Below, piece by piece: positions 24,729-31,607 of a stretch of DNA of 64,000 nt. The notes under the pieces were generated by a model. That model had not been told where the DNA came from and did no database searches. It was given only the letters and a program-made list of their open reading frames with translations. The stretch's first letter is position 1, and each line of letters opens with the position of its first letter. The translations under genes and the position numbers were made by a program. Origin of the DNA: CAYYYA01 sp964517065 (GTDB lineage: Bacteria > Patescibacteriota > Patescibacteriia > UBA1558 > 2-01-FULL-52-15); assembly GCA_964517065.1 (NCBI GenBank), contig CAZFBK010000001.1, positions 1-64,000 of the forward strand. Reading direction: 5' to 3'.

Positions 24729-26222
24729 TTATATTGGCGGGGTGCATTTCTTACCACATCCTCCGCCACCGCCTCCAGACTGTACTGCAGTACAAGTAGC
24801 ATTGCAATGTCCTACACCACCGCCATTACAGTTCGGTGAGATGTGCCCCGGTGTACCGCAGGTACCTTCATCACAGACCTCAATCACACCAGATCCATTT
24901 GGTACATTGACCAAGGCATCACCGCAGGTAGTCAACTGACAACTGGTTGTGCAGGTATCAGAATTGGAAATATTACCATCATCACACGCTTCATTTCCAT
25001 CATTAAGCGGACCACCGATACCAACTCCGTTTTTACCACCGGTTCCTGTTGGCTCGGACGGTGGAAATCCGTCGCGTTGTACTGTTCCATCACCACAGAA
25101 GGTATAACCCGAACATCTCGCATTGCATTGGCCATAATTATTTTGGGAAATATCTACTGAAGTGTCATTCTCTCCGATAGAAGCTCCATCCAGAACCTTG
25201 CAGGCACCAGCTGCTGCGCCTACTTGCTGACAGCGAGAGCTTGCCCCACAAACAGAACTATCACTACAGGCGATGCTCGAGTCTGTCTCACAGACACCAC
25301 AAAGACTCGGAAAAGCAGCCACTGTTGTATTCAAAATATTTTTGATCAGGCTGGCATCGGAGAAGATGACGTAGTTAAACAGATCAGAAGCACCATTATC
25401 CCATGGTGTCTGTACCGTCACTTCCTGTGAAGCATCACGATAATGCCCAATAGTTTTGATAAACAGTTGTGACGGGATACCGACTGAGTTTCCGCTGTCA
25501 TCAGAGGTAGAGATAACCACCTTTTTCAAATCATGATCAATCGGTCTGACAGTGACATGGTAGAAACTATTCGGAGACAAGCTGATGTCGGCGGTGATAC
25601 ACTGACCATTATCATTACCACACAGAAAATATATTTTACGGGGATTATCATTGGCCGGATCAATCTCAAGCTTACCGGAGATATTACTATATTTGAGCAG
25701 TGTTAATTCTAAACGATCATTAGTGGCGCCTGAGGTGTTGGCCTGCCAGTTGATATGAAGATTGCTGACAAACGTCGTCGGCGGTACATTCTCCTGTAAA
25801 GGGTCAAAAATATCCAGCTGAGCAGACGAGTTCACGGGAATATTATAAGCGACAAAATCATCCGATGTAGTACTGATCTTCGTCAGATCGTAGAGTCGTT
25901 GCTGGTCCATAGCTCCAAAATTATCAACACGGCGATGAGTCGGAGAGACCGGATAGAAAAATTGCTTGTACGGATCCGCAACATTTAATTCATCGACACT
26001 GCGGGCTTCTTTCAATAAAAATAGAGCCTGCTCGGAACCGCTCTCAGCAGCGTAGTGAGCAACTATGGCGTTATCAGAGAAGCGTGACGATCGAAGCTCA
26101 GTGACCAAGATTGTTGCTAATGACAAGGTAGAAAACATCACTAATGACAAAAGCATCAGTGCTAATAGCAGTACTGCTCCCCTCTGTTTCGATGCTGGAT
26201 AGGATTGGTCTAACATGAACAT
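24729..26222 (-). CDS. PilX-like minor pilin with DUF4215-type Cys-rich tail
   Basis: 497 residues. The N-terminus (KQRGAVLLLALMLLSLVMFSTL) is a PilX-type prepilin-like helix followed by AHYAAESGSEQALFLLKEA, as in PilX_N proteins. A beta-rich middle follows, then from ~residue 370 Cys-rich units of the DUF4215 type (NEACDDGNISNSDTCTTSC, EVCDEGTCG). The Gly-rich end (SGGGGGGCGKKC) is unusual. Probably a minor pilin that carries a disulfide-rich head at the fibre tip. Its start abuts the stop of the PilW-like gene in a four-gene minor pilin string. Confidence 0.8.
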   Translation of the reverse strand: MFMLDQSYPASKQRGAVLLLALMLLSLVMFSTLSLATILVTELRSSRFSDNAIVAHYAAESGSEQALFLLKEARSVDELNVADPYKQFFYPVSPTHRRVDNFGAMDQQRLYDLTKISTTSDDFVAYNIPVNSSAQLDIFDPLQENVPPTTFVSNLHINWQANTSGATNDRLELTLLKYSNISGKLEIDPANDNPRKIYFLCGNDNGQCITADISLSPNSFYHVTVRPIDHDLKKVVISTSDDSGNSVGIPSQLFIKTIGHYRDASQEVTVQTPWDNGASDLFNYVIFSDASLIKNILNTTVAAFPSLCGVCETDSSIACSDSSVCGASSRCQQVGAAAGACKVLDGASIGENDTSVDISQNNYGQCNARCSGYTFCGDGTVQRDGFPPSEPTGTGGKNGVGIGGPLNDGNEACDDGNISNSDTCTTSCQLTTCGDALVNVPNGSGVIEVCDEGTCGTPGHISPNCNGGGVGHCNATCTAVQSGGGGGGCGKKCTPPI

Positions 26223-26774
26223 TTATAACGTTGGCTTAGCAGGTAAGAAAACTCGACTAGAAATAGCTGTCTGCAAATGAATAGGTATAGCTGCTTTGCT
26301 GGCTACGGTCGGCTCGACCGTCATCAACACTGTCGTCAGCTGCTGCTGATCATTGATCTCGGCGGAAGATAAAAACTGCATATTGCTAATCTTGATCGCA
26401 GGATCAGAGACACGCACCCAAGCCGCGTTCTGACTACAAACCGTACCACGATTGATCTCTATAGAAAAATCCGTCGGATTGTAACGCAAAAAAGTTTTGC
26501 CATTGGCTAGATCCGACAAACAAAAATAGGTATTAGGATCACCACAGCTCGTCGGACAGGCGCTGCTTGTATCAATCATCTTACCGCGAATCTCACGAGC
26601 TAATTGCTCAAAGACGATCTCGCCTTCATTCAAATACTCGACAGAAACTTTGGCGCGATTCTGCGCGTTGCTGATACCGACATAGATGGCGGAAATCATG
26701 ACAAACCCTAACGAAAAAATCGTCAAGGTTATCATCATCTCTACCAGTGTGAATCCTCGTTTGGTATTATCCAT
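26223..26774 (-). CDS. PilW-like minor prepilin
   Basis: 183 residues. Prepilin cleavage site after Gly in TKRGFTLVEMMITLTIF with Glu5 present, then a hydrophobic alpha1 helix and a globular part with Cys pairs (SACPTSCG, YFCLSD). Position third of four in the minor pilin string, 3 bp after the PilV-like gene, and content (EGEIVFEQLAREIRGKM) are typical of PilW/PulJ-like minor pilins that nucleate the fibre. PilD next door would process it. Confidence 0.85.
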   Translation of the reverse strand: MDNTKRGFTLVEMMITLTIFSLGFVMISAIYVGISNAQNRAKVSVEYLNEGEIVFEQLAREIRGKMIDTSSACPTSCGDPNTYFCLSDLANGKTFLRYNPTDFSIEINRGTVCSQNAAWVRVSDPAIKISNMQFLSSAEINDQQQLTTVLMTVEPTVASKAAIPIHLQTAISSRVFLPAKPTL

Positions 26775-26777
26775 ATA

Positions 26778-27494
26778 CTAGCGCCAATTATATAATCTTT
26801 CTTTGACCACTACATCCAACTTCTTGGTCTGATCATAGCGAACGATCGAAGTGGCCAAGATCCCTACCTTTGTCGTATAGGTACTATCAGCAGCACAGCT
26901 CTCACTCAATCCTTTGACCAGTTCTGCGTTAGTCGCGTCGTTATAGCAAATCTCCTGCGTCGTGATCAGACGACGAAACGGTGTAATGACCGCATCCGGT
27001 GCTGTAGCCTCTACTCCGTAGAGGTGTGAAGCAGGGTCATAATACAGCTGACAAACACTGCCACAAGTGGTCATACAGTCAAAATCATTACAGGTATCAT
27101 TTGTCACTCCGACGAGATCAACTTTAGACCAACTGAAGGTCATACCCGCCGGCAACTGCGGTGTCGGGGCGGCAATCGGCGTTACCATAGGTATGAAGGT
27201 AGGGGTCACAGAGTAACCAGCCTTATCGACAAAGGTATCCCAACTATACGGGCTGAGATTCACCTGAGATTTATTCAAATCCATCTTCAGCCAATTGCTG
27301 TCACGCTGATTCCGCACAAATTCGATGCCTTCACGGGCCAGATTGGCTGCCACGATACGTCGTTCATTGCCTTGAGCTGACGATAAATTTGATAAAGCCA
27401 ATGACAAAGCTCCTGCCAAACCAACGCTAATGACACCGATAGCTACGATGCCTTCCAATAATGTAAATCCACTTGATTTTGAATAGTTCGCCAT
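26778..27494 (-). CDS. PilV-like minor prepilin
   Basis: 238 residues. Leader SKSSG then FTLLEGIVAIGVISVGLAG with Glu5. The motif AANLAREGIEFVRNQRDSNW is typical of PilV/GspI-like prepilins. The body has several Cys (NDTCNDFDCMTTCGSVC), suggesting disulfides formed outside the membrane. It lies in the minor pilin operon, 7 bp after the GspH-like gene. Confidence 0.85.
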   Translation of the reverse strand: MANYSKSSGFTLLEGIVAIGVISVGLAGALSLALSNLSSAQGNERRIVAANLAREGIEFVRNQRDSNWLKMDLNKSQVNLSPYSWDTFVDKAGYSVTPTFIPMVTPIAAPTPQLPAGMTFSWSKVDLVGVTNDTCNDFDCMTTCGSVCQLYYDPASHLYGVEATAPDAVITPFRRLITTQEICYNDATNAELVKGLSESCAADSTYTTKVGILATSIVRYDQTKKLDVVVKERLYNWR

Positions 27495-27501
27495 AGGATT
27501 A

Positions 27502-28119
27502 TTAACAACTAACCAAGGAAGTATCTATCAGCAGCGGCTGCACTGTTGCGCTTTTGTCTGAAACTTTGACTCTGCCATTGCAGGTTGCTCCGGCAAAAAT
27601 CTGCAGTATGACATTCTGAGTCTGACCACTGGTCGGTATAGTTAGTTGGTGATTTGGGCAGACACTAGTACCGCTTGGCCCTCCTGGGGGACAAGCTTGT
27701 TGGTTATAAACCGTGGGATAATCATCACTGTTAAACTTGATCACTTCTTCGGTAATCGCCGGATTTTTCTTGATAAAAGTAAAGGTCAGTTTCGCATTCA
27801 AACTGGAGCTAGATACTTCCTCTCCACTATCATAATAGTTGTCTCCATCGTTATCAGCGAATAAAACAATTTGTTTGGTGGTTTTATTCATATAGACACC
27901 ATAACCTCCAGCGGGATAGACAGTGGCTCCTGTCGGCATGATGCCGTTATAAGCTCTGCTTCGAGCTTCACGGATAATACCAGCCACACGCACTAACTCT
28001 GTCTTCAATCTGTCTTTATCTGAAGTTCCACGAAAAGAAACGACTGCTACTCCCATCATAATGGTAAAGACAACAATCGCCGCCAAGATTTCGATGATTG
28101 TGTATCCGTTTCTAGGCAT
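27502..28119 (-). CDS. GspH/FimT-like minor prepilin
   Basis: 205 residues. The cleavage site is MPRNG followed by YTIIEILAAIVVFTIMMGVAVVSF; Tyr instead of Phe at +1 is tolerated by prepilin peptidases. The GspH/FimT pattern continues with LVRVAGIIREARSRAYNGI. DNDGDNYYDSGEE may be a calcium loop. The start overlaps the end of pilD by 8 bp. Confidence 0.83.
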   Translation of the reverse strand: MPRNGYTIIEILAAIVVFTIMMGVAVVSFRGTSDKDRLKTELVRVAGIIREARSRAYNGIMPTGATVYPAGGYGVYMNKTTKQIVLFADNDGDNYYDSGEEVSSSSLNAKLTFTFIKKNPAITEEVIKFNSDDYPTVYNQQACPPGGPSGTSVCPNHQLTIPTSGQTQNVILQIFAGATCNGRVKVSDKSATVQPLLIDTSLVSC

Positions 28120-28873
28120 AAAGAAAGTTGAGATACCAGCTAATTATCTGCTGACCGTAGAGCATCATGATAAAGGTAGCGACTGTTAGAAAGGTACCGA
28201 ACGGCACTTGGCTGCTCATACCCTTCTTGCCCGTCGCGACCAAGCACAAACCGATAATACTACCGGTGACATAGGCGATAAACAAAGCGCCGAGGACGTT
28301 CGGCCAAGACAAGAGCAATCCCATCAAGACGCCGAGCTTGATATCTCCCCCACCAATCCACTGACCACGTGATATGACGAATTGCAATAAGAAAAATCCT
28401 CCAGCTACTACAGCGCCGATCAGCATACTGAGTGGACTGACTCCCAAAATAAGGTTAAAAACAATTGCTACAATTGACGCCGCTACGATCACTTGATCCA
28501 GTATTAGATAATAACGGGCGTCGTAGATGAAGATGAAGCCTAGGAAAACGGTCATGATCAACCAGAGAGCTAGTTGTAAGTTGGGAGTTAGAAGCTGGGA
28601 GGAGGCGGTGTAGGCAAGGAGGAAGGCTAAGCCGAGGCAAATCTCCGTCAACGGATAGGACCAAGATATACCCTTGAGGCAGTAGCGACACTTACCGCCG
28701 AGGAGCAACCAGCTGACGATCGGGAAAAGGTCGAGGACGGCTAATTGGTGATTGCAGTTCGGACAACGCGAGCGTCCTTTGACGAAGGATTCCTCTAGTC
28801 GTACGCGGTAAACGACAGCAGTGAGAAAGCTGCCAAAAATAGCGCCTAAAACAAAAATAAAAAATGGTATCAT
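28112..28873 (-). CDS. pilD: prepilin peptidase / N-methyltransferase
   Basis: 253 residues from ATG 28873; a TTG lies just before. Polytopic aspartic peptidase that removes prepilin leaders and methylates the new N-terminus. Domain A24: zinc-type CPNC...CRYC pairs in the N-terminal cytoplasmic loop, catalytic Asp in FIYDARYY and in GGGDIKLG. A short segment YTASSQLLTPNLQLAL is coded by DNA also found inside lgt. Promoter TGGTATAAT lies 8 bp upstream. First gene of a run with four minor pilins and ligA. Confidence 0.95.
   Translation of the reverse strand: MIPFFIFVLGAIFGSFLTAVVYRVRLEESFVKGRSRCPNCNHQLAVLDLFPIVSWLLLGGKCRYCLKGISWSYPLTEICLGLAFLLAYTASSQLLTPNLQLALWLIMTVFLGFIFIYDARYYLILDQVIVAASIVAIVFNLILGVSPLSMLIGAVVAGGFFLLQFVISRGQWIGGGDIKLGVLMGLLLSWPNVLGALFIAYVTGSIIGLCLVATGKKGMSSQVPFGTFLTVATFIMMLYGQQIISWYLNFLYA
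28579..28593. repeat. 15-bp repeat inside pilD shared with lgt
   Basis: AGTTGGGAGTTAGAA is identical to 18205-18219 in lgt. In both genes it is read on the complementary strand in the same frame, giving LTPN. Confidence 0.7.
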
Positions 28874-28881
28874 CAATAAAA

Positions 28882-28890
28882 ATTATACCA
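28882..28890 (-). promoter_or_regulatory. extended -10 promoter of the pilD operon
   Basis: TGGTATAAT on the minus strand, hexamer ending 8 nt before the pilD ATG. Confidence 0.65.
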
Positions 28891-28975
28891 TATTTTAAAG
28901 GAGAACGTTAGGATTAGCTAGAGCAAAGATACTAAAGAAAAAATTCAGAGTAAAAATCAAAAATAGTCCTAACAA

Positions 28976-29029
28976 CTACTGACAGCTAACTTCGGTACAG
29001 GCGTAGGTGCCAAAAACGAGGGAGGCAGT
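28976..29029 (-). pseudogene. 3' remnant of a second pilin gene
   Basis: On the minus strand an open stretch of 17 codons ends GTYACTEVSCQ-stop, closely matching the C-terminus of the neighbouring pilin (ETYTCTEGGCQSSL-stop). A stop (TAG at 29030-29032) truncates it and a REP-like element follows upstream. It looks like what is left of a duplicated or recombined pilin gene. The rest of 28877-29122 holds no gene. Confidence 0.55.
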
Positions 29030-29053
29030 CTAGCCTCGTCAACATGATCAACT

Positions 29054-29089
29054 AGATTGCTTCACCTAGCGAGTACCCTAGGTTCGCAA
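29054..29089. repeat. REP-like element next to the pilin remnant
   Basis: AGATTGCTTCACCTAGCGAG followed by TACCCTAGG; partly palindromic and related to the element at 8271-8374. Confidence 0.5.
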
Positions 29090-29122
29090 AAGGCGCTCTG
29101 AGAGTTTCGAATTTCGTAGCGA

Positions 29123-29632
29123 CTATAAACTACTTTGACACCCGCCTTCGGTACAAGTATAGGTTTCAAACGGGGAGCCAACCTGTTGTGCGATAAAACT
29201 GAAGGTGTGTGCGGTTGTACTAGAATACGCTGAAGCCCCACCCTGATAAATCCAGCCATAATCAGATAATTTCGGCCAAGTACCAATTGTATTTGCTGGA
29301 TCATTCGAAGCACAGATCTTTTTACCTTCCTCCGGGGTACCTCCGAGTATACCGCAGGAGGTAGTAGTTGCCTGACCTAATTCACAATTAATATTCCACC
29401 CGCTGTCTTGACAGAGGAACCCAGCTGTCACGACTTCAGATAATCCATGCTTAGCAGAGGCATTTTTTGCCCTATTGCGAGCGCTATTAAGATTCACAAT
29501 AGCAATTGCCGAGAGAATACCAATAATGGCTATGACTACTAATAATTCGATCAGGGTAAACCCCGCACCACTTTTATTGGTAGGCTTACGTTGAGAAAAA
29601 GGGGTGCAGATAGATAAAAACTTTTTAAACAT
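29123..29632 (-). CDS. type IV pilin with long leader
   Basis: 169 residues from ATG 29632. Leader of 24 residues ending KSGAG, then FTLIELLVVIAIIGILSAIA with Glu5: a classic type IVa pilin helix. The globular domain has Cys pairs (FLCQDSGWNINCE, SCGILGG, YTCTEGGC). Separate unit with promoter TGCTATAAT (29691-29699). The DNA that codes for KSGAGF has an inverted copy in the 5' leader. It may be a second major pilin or a strong minor pilin. A remnant of a similar gene lies downstream. Confidence 0.92.
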   Translation of the reverse strand: MFKKFLSICTPFSQRKPTNKSGAGFTLIELLVVIAIIGILSAIAIVNLNSARNRAKNASAKHGLSEVVTAGFLCQDSGWNINCELGQATTTSCGILGGTPEEGKKICASNDPANTIGTWPKLSDYGWIYQGGASAYSSTTAHTFSFIAQQVGSPFETYTCTEGGCQSSL

Positions 29633-29666
29633 AATCAATAATTTTGGTATAAAAGTGGTGCGGGGT
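29560..29666. repeat. 18-bp inverted repeat linking the pilin leader RNA and prepilin motif
   Basis: 29560-29577 (coding the end of the pilin leader peptide) and 29649-29666 (5' untranslated region) are perfect inverted complements of 18 bp (ATAAAAGTGGTGCGGGGT), with further partial matching beyond. In the mRNA they would form a stem around the start codon. Confidence 0.85.
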
Positions 29667-29690
29667 AAACCCTCGTTTATTCATGGGATA

Positions 29691-29699
29691 ATTATAGCA
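29691..29699 (-). promoter_or_regulatory. extended -10 promoter of the pilin gene
   Basis: TGCTATAAT on the minus strand, about 58 bp before the ATG at 29632, leaving a ~50-nt leader. Confidence 0.65.
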
Positions 29700-29704
29700 T
29701 AGTT

Positions 29705-30079
29705 CTAGAGTGGGTCTTGTGACGGGTCTAATTGCTCAATAATTGCATCAATGACACCTGTGATATTCTGATATACCTCGTAATTCCAAAAACGTATCAC
29801 TCGAATGTTACACTCCTGTAAAAAATAAGTACGCTCACGATCTTTGAGTCGTTGCTCCTGCTCACCGTGATGACTCCCATCAAGTTCGATTGCCAGCCGT
29901 GCAGCGGTACAATAGAAATCGAGTATATATCTACCGACGCCGTACTGTCTGAAAAATTTATAGCCCAGCAATCGCCTATCGCGCAATTCACTCCAGAGGA
30001 TACGTTCGGCTTCGGTCTGATTGCGTCGTAATATCCGGCGTAATGACTTCAAATCAGGGTCATTATAAAGAAATAACAT
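29705..30079 (-). CDS. DUF559 endonuclease-like protein
   Basis: 124 residues. N-terminal RRNQTEAERILWSELRDRRLLGYKFFRQYGVGRYILDFYC and LAIELDGSHHGEQEQRLKDRERT are the DUF559 pattern of PD-(D/E)XK nuclease-fold proteins related to very-short-patch-repair enzymes. Function is unproven; often found near mobile or recombining regions. Here it lies between two pilin genes. Good ribosome-binding site (AAGGAG 7 bp upstream), promoter TGGTATAAT at 30175-30183, and a leader hairpin. Confidence 0.88.
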   Translation of the reverse strand: MLFLYNDPDLKSLRRILRRNQTEAERILWSELRDRRLLGYKFFRQYGVGRYILDFYCTAARLAIELDGSHHGEQEQRLKDRERTYFLQECNIRVIRFWNYEVYQNITGVIDAIIEQLDPSQDPL

Positions 30080-30133
30080 TATTTCTCCTTAATTCCCTGT
30101 TTTGATTAATTATTTATATCTAACACCCCAGAG

Positions 30134-30154
30134 CCCCTCTTACGCTAAGAGGGG
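30134..30154 (-). other. leader hairpin of the DUF559 gene
   Basis: CCCCTCTTA/TAAGAGGGG, 9-bp stem with loop CGC, between the promoter and the start of the DUF559 gene. Confidence 0.5.
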
Positions 30155-30174
30155 ATATCCGTGGTAGCGTCGTG

Positions 30175-30183
30175 ATTATACCA
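30175..30183 (-). promoter_or_regulatory. extended -10 promoter of the DUF559 gene
   Basis: TGGTATAAT on the minus strand, ~95 bp before the ATG. The stretch 30184-30254 has C-rich and G-rich arms (AACCCCCTC, GAGGGGTT) resembling a terminator for the gene upstream. Confidence 0.55.
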
Positions 30184-30254
30184 TCTACACACTACAGACT
30201 CTAAGAACCTCCCCCTTTATAACCCCCTCAGCTAATCTGAAGGGAGGGGTTAAC

Positions 30255-30698
30255 CTACTTCCCGCACGCTACGACGTATCCCTGCGTCACGGTGCACTTC
30301 CTGCCCGTAGCGCCGAGATCGGACCATTTCCGGCGTAGTTTGAAACTAATCGTATAATTCTGTCCGTCACTCTGATAGCTCGCATTGCCATTCGTCACTT
30401 CACCCTGATAATAGACAGTGCCATCAGCCGACCCAAACCCCGCATCAGATATGGTAACCTGCTTGGTCAGATCAACCCCTGACCCAGACCCTTGACCCTG
30501 ACCCTGCGGGTATGAATGATGCTGCTCATAGAATTGCTCTAGACCATAGCTAACCCGCTTGATATCCGTCATCAAGATGACATCGCGAGACGCCATCCAA
30601 TTCGTAATCATAATCACGGACAAAACAATAATCACCACCAGCACCGTAGCGCCCGCGATCATATAATATTTAAACTGATGCCAGAGATCCCAAAACAT
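30255..30698 (-). CDS. pilus-locus membrane protein, pseudopilin-like
   Basis: 147 residues from ATG 30698, the start placed 6 nt after a TATACT box (an ATG at 30704 directly abuts the box). One hydrophobic segment (YMIAGATVLVVIIVLSVIMI), then ILMTDIKRVSYGLEQFYEQHHSYP, the pattern after alpha1 in major pilins and pseudopilins, and a beta-rich domain with two Cys. No canonical Gly-Phe-Thr cleavage motif. A GQGQGQGSGSG stretch is coded by GGGTCAGG-type repeat DNA. Probably a membrane-anchored pilin relative. Confidence 0.65.
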   Translation of the reverse strand: MFWDLWHQFKYYMIAGATVLVVIIVLSVIMITNWMASRDVILMTDIKRVSYGLEQFYEQHHSYPQGQGQGSGSGVDLTKQVTISDAGFGSADGTVYYQGEVTNGNASYQSDGQNYTISFKLRRKWSDLGATGRKCTVTQGYVVACGK

Positions 30699-30704
30699 AA
30701 TCAT

Positions 30705-30713
30705 AGTATATCA
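30705..30713 (-). promoter_or_regulatory. extended -10 promoter, leaderless type
   Basis: TGATATACT on the minus strand; the hexamer abuts the ATG at 30704 and lies 6 nt before the ATG at 30698. Confidence 0.55.
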
Positions 30714-30775
30714 TCTAAGGTAAATAAATAAAACGCGCTATTTAACGCGTCCTATTTATTACAAAGTTTTGTAAA

Positions 30776-31237
30776 CTAGCAGTCTGCACCAGTCTTCACA
30801 CATCCGCCTGAATCAGTACAGCTAACCGTACAAGAGCCGACGTTTTTTGTAGCACCATACGACCATGTAGAATTATCACTATCAAAATCACAGCTTGTGT
30901 AAGAAAAACCATTATTATCGATATTTGGCCAAGAACCAAGTGCTGTTAACGCTACTAAGGGAGTTCCTGCAGCACATATTGGAACGTTACCTGCATTATC
31001 AACAGGGGCAGCTGAACCATCGCAAGCTGTCGTACCAGCAGAAACTGCAGTGCCATTACTATCCAAACATAATGCCATGCCAGCCTGTAGAGCGTTTAAG
31101 CTTGCTACAGCCGCAGCGTTACGTGCTTTTTCACGAGCACTGTTCAAGTTGACGATAGCGATTGATGACAAGATACCAATAATAGCGATAACTACCAATA
31201 ATTCGATCAAGGTAAAACCTTTATTTATTTTTTTCAT
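30776..31237 (-). CDS. pilA: type IV major pilin candidate
   Basis: 153 residues from ATG 31237. Short leader MKKINKG, then FTLIELLVVIAIIGILSSIAIVNLNSAREKARNAA. The C-terminal domain has Cys pairs (LCLDSNG, TACDGS, SCTVSCTDSGGC). The strongest translation start in the pilus locus (GGGAGGTG 6-8 bp upstream), a strong extended -10 promoter (TGCTATAAT) and a structured ~120-nt leader suggest high expression, as expected of the major pilin. It lies directly downstream of pilC. Gene symbol by analogy. Confidence 0.88.
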   Translation of the reverse strand: MKKINKGFTLIELLVVIAIIGILSSIAIVNLNSAREKARNAAAVASLNALQAGMALCLDSNGTAVSAGTTACDGSAAPVDNAGNVPICAAGTPLVALTALGSWPNIDNNGFSYTSCDFDSDNSTWSYGATKNVGSCTVSCTDSGGCVKTGADC

Positions 31238-31319
31238 CAATTCACCTCCCTTCCTTGTTGGACAAGAAATGAGATTACAGTCGTGAGCTCACTTGAAGGA
31301 TCGACTTTAATCTCTCTCC

Positions 31320-31529
31320 GTGTCACGGATAAATTACTCAACACCAGTTATTAACAGTGGTTGTATTATAGCAGNNNNNNNNNNNNNNNNNNNNNNNNNN
31401 NNNNNNNNNNNNNNNNNNNNNNNNNNNNNNNNNNNNNNNNNNNNNNNNNNNNNNNNNNNNNNNNNNNNNNNNNNGTGTCACGGATAAATTACTCAACACC
31501 AGTTATTAACAGTGGTTGTATTATAGCAG
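31320..31529. other. scaffold gap flanked by identical 55-bp ends (artefact)
   Basis: 31320-31374 and 31475-31529 are identical, with 100 N between. The duplicated piece holds the pilin promoter, so the apparent second promoter at 31365-31373 is not real. Confidence 0.9.
31520..31528 (-). promoter_or_regulatory. extended -10 promoter of the major pilin
   Basis: TGCTATAAT on the minus strand. After collapsing the artefactual gap it lies ~130 bp before the pilin ATG. The leader contains TCCGTGTCACGGA and GTGAGCTCAC, short palindromes that may structure the RNA. Confidence 0.7.
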
Positions 31530-31556
31530 GAAATCAGCTTGGTAGGTAGTAGGTTT

Positions 31557-31589
31557 GTAGCTTGGTAGAAGTAACAACTACCAAGCTAC
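31557..31589. terminator. hairpin between pilC and the pilin promoter
   Basis: GTAGCTTGGTAG/CTACCAAGCTAC, a perfect 12-bp stem with a 9-nt loop inside a CTAC-rich repeat, ~20 bp past the pilC stop. Repeat-derived; it may act as terminator or mRNA stabiliser. Confidence 0.55.
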
Positions 31590-31607
31590 TGACTACCAAA
31601 CTACTTC

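Noticed and set aside
24725..24802. Longer N-terminus of LigA
   Set aside because: It would overlap the end of the minor-pilin gene out of frame, and LigA proteins start near the MNKAAAQQRL position.
29705..30079. Insertion sequence or homing nuclease inserted between pilin genes
   Set aside because: The DUF559 gene has no terminal inverted repeats or target duplications and has its own promoter and ribosome-binding site.
31365..31373. Second upstream promoter of the major pilin
   Set aside because: It lies in the artefactually duplicated 55-bp flank.
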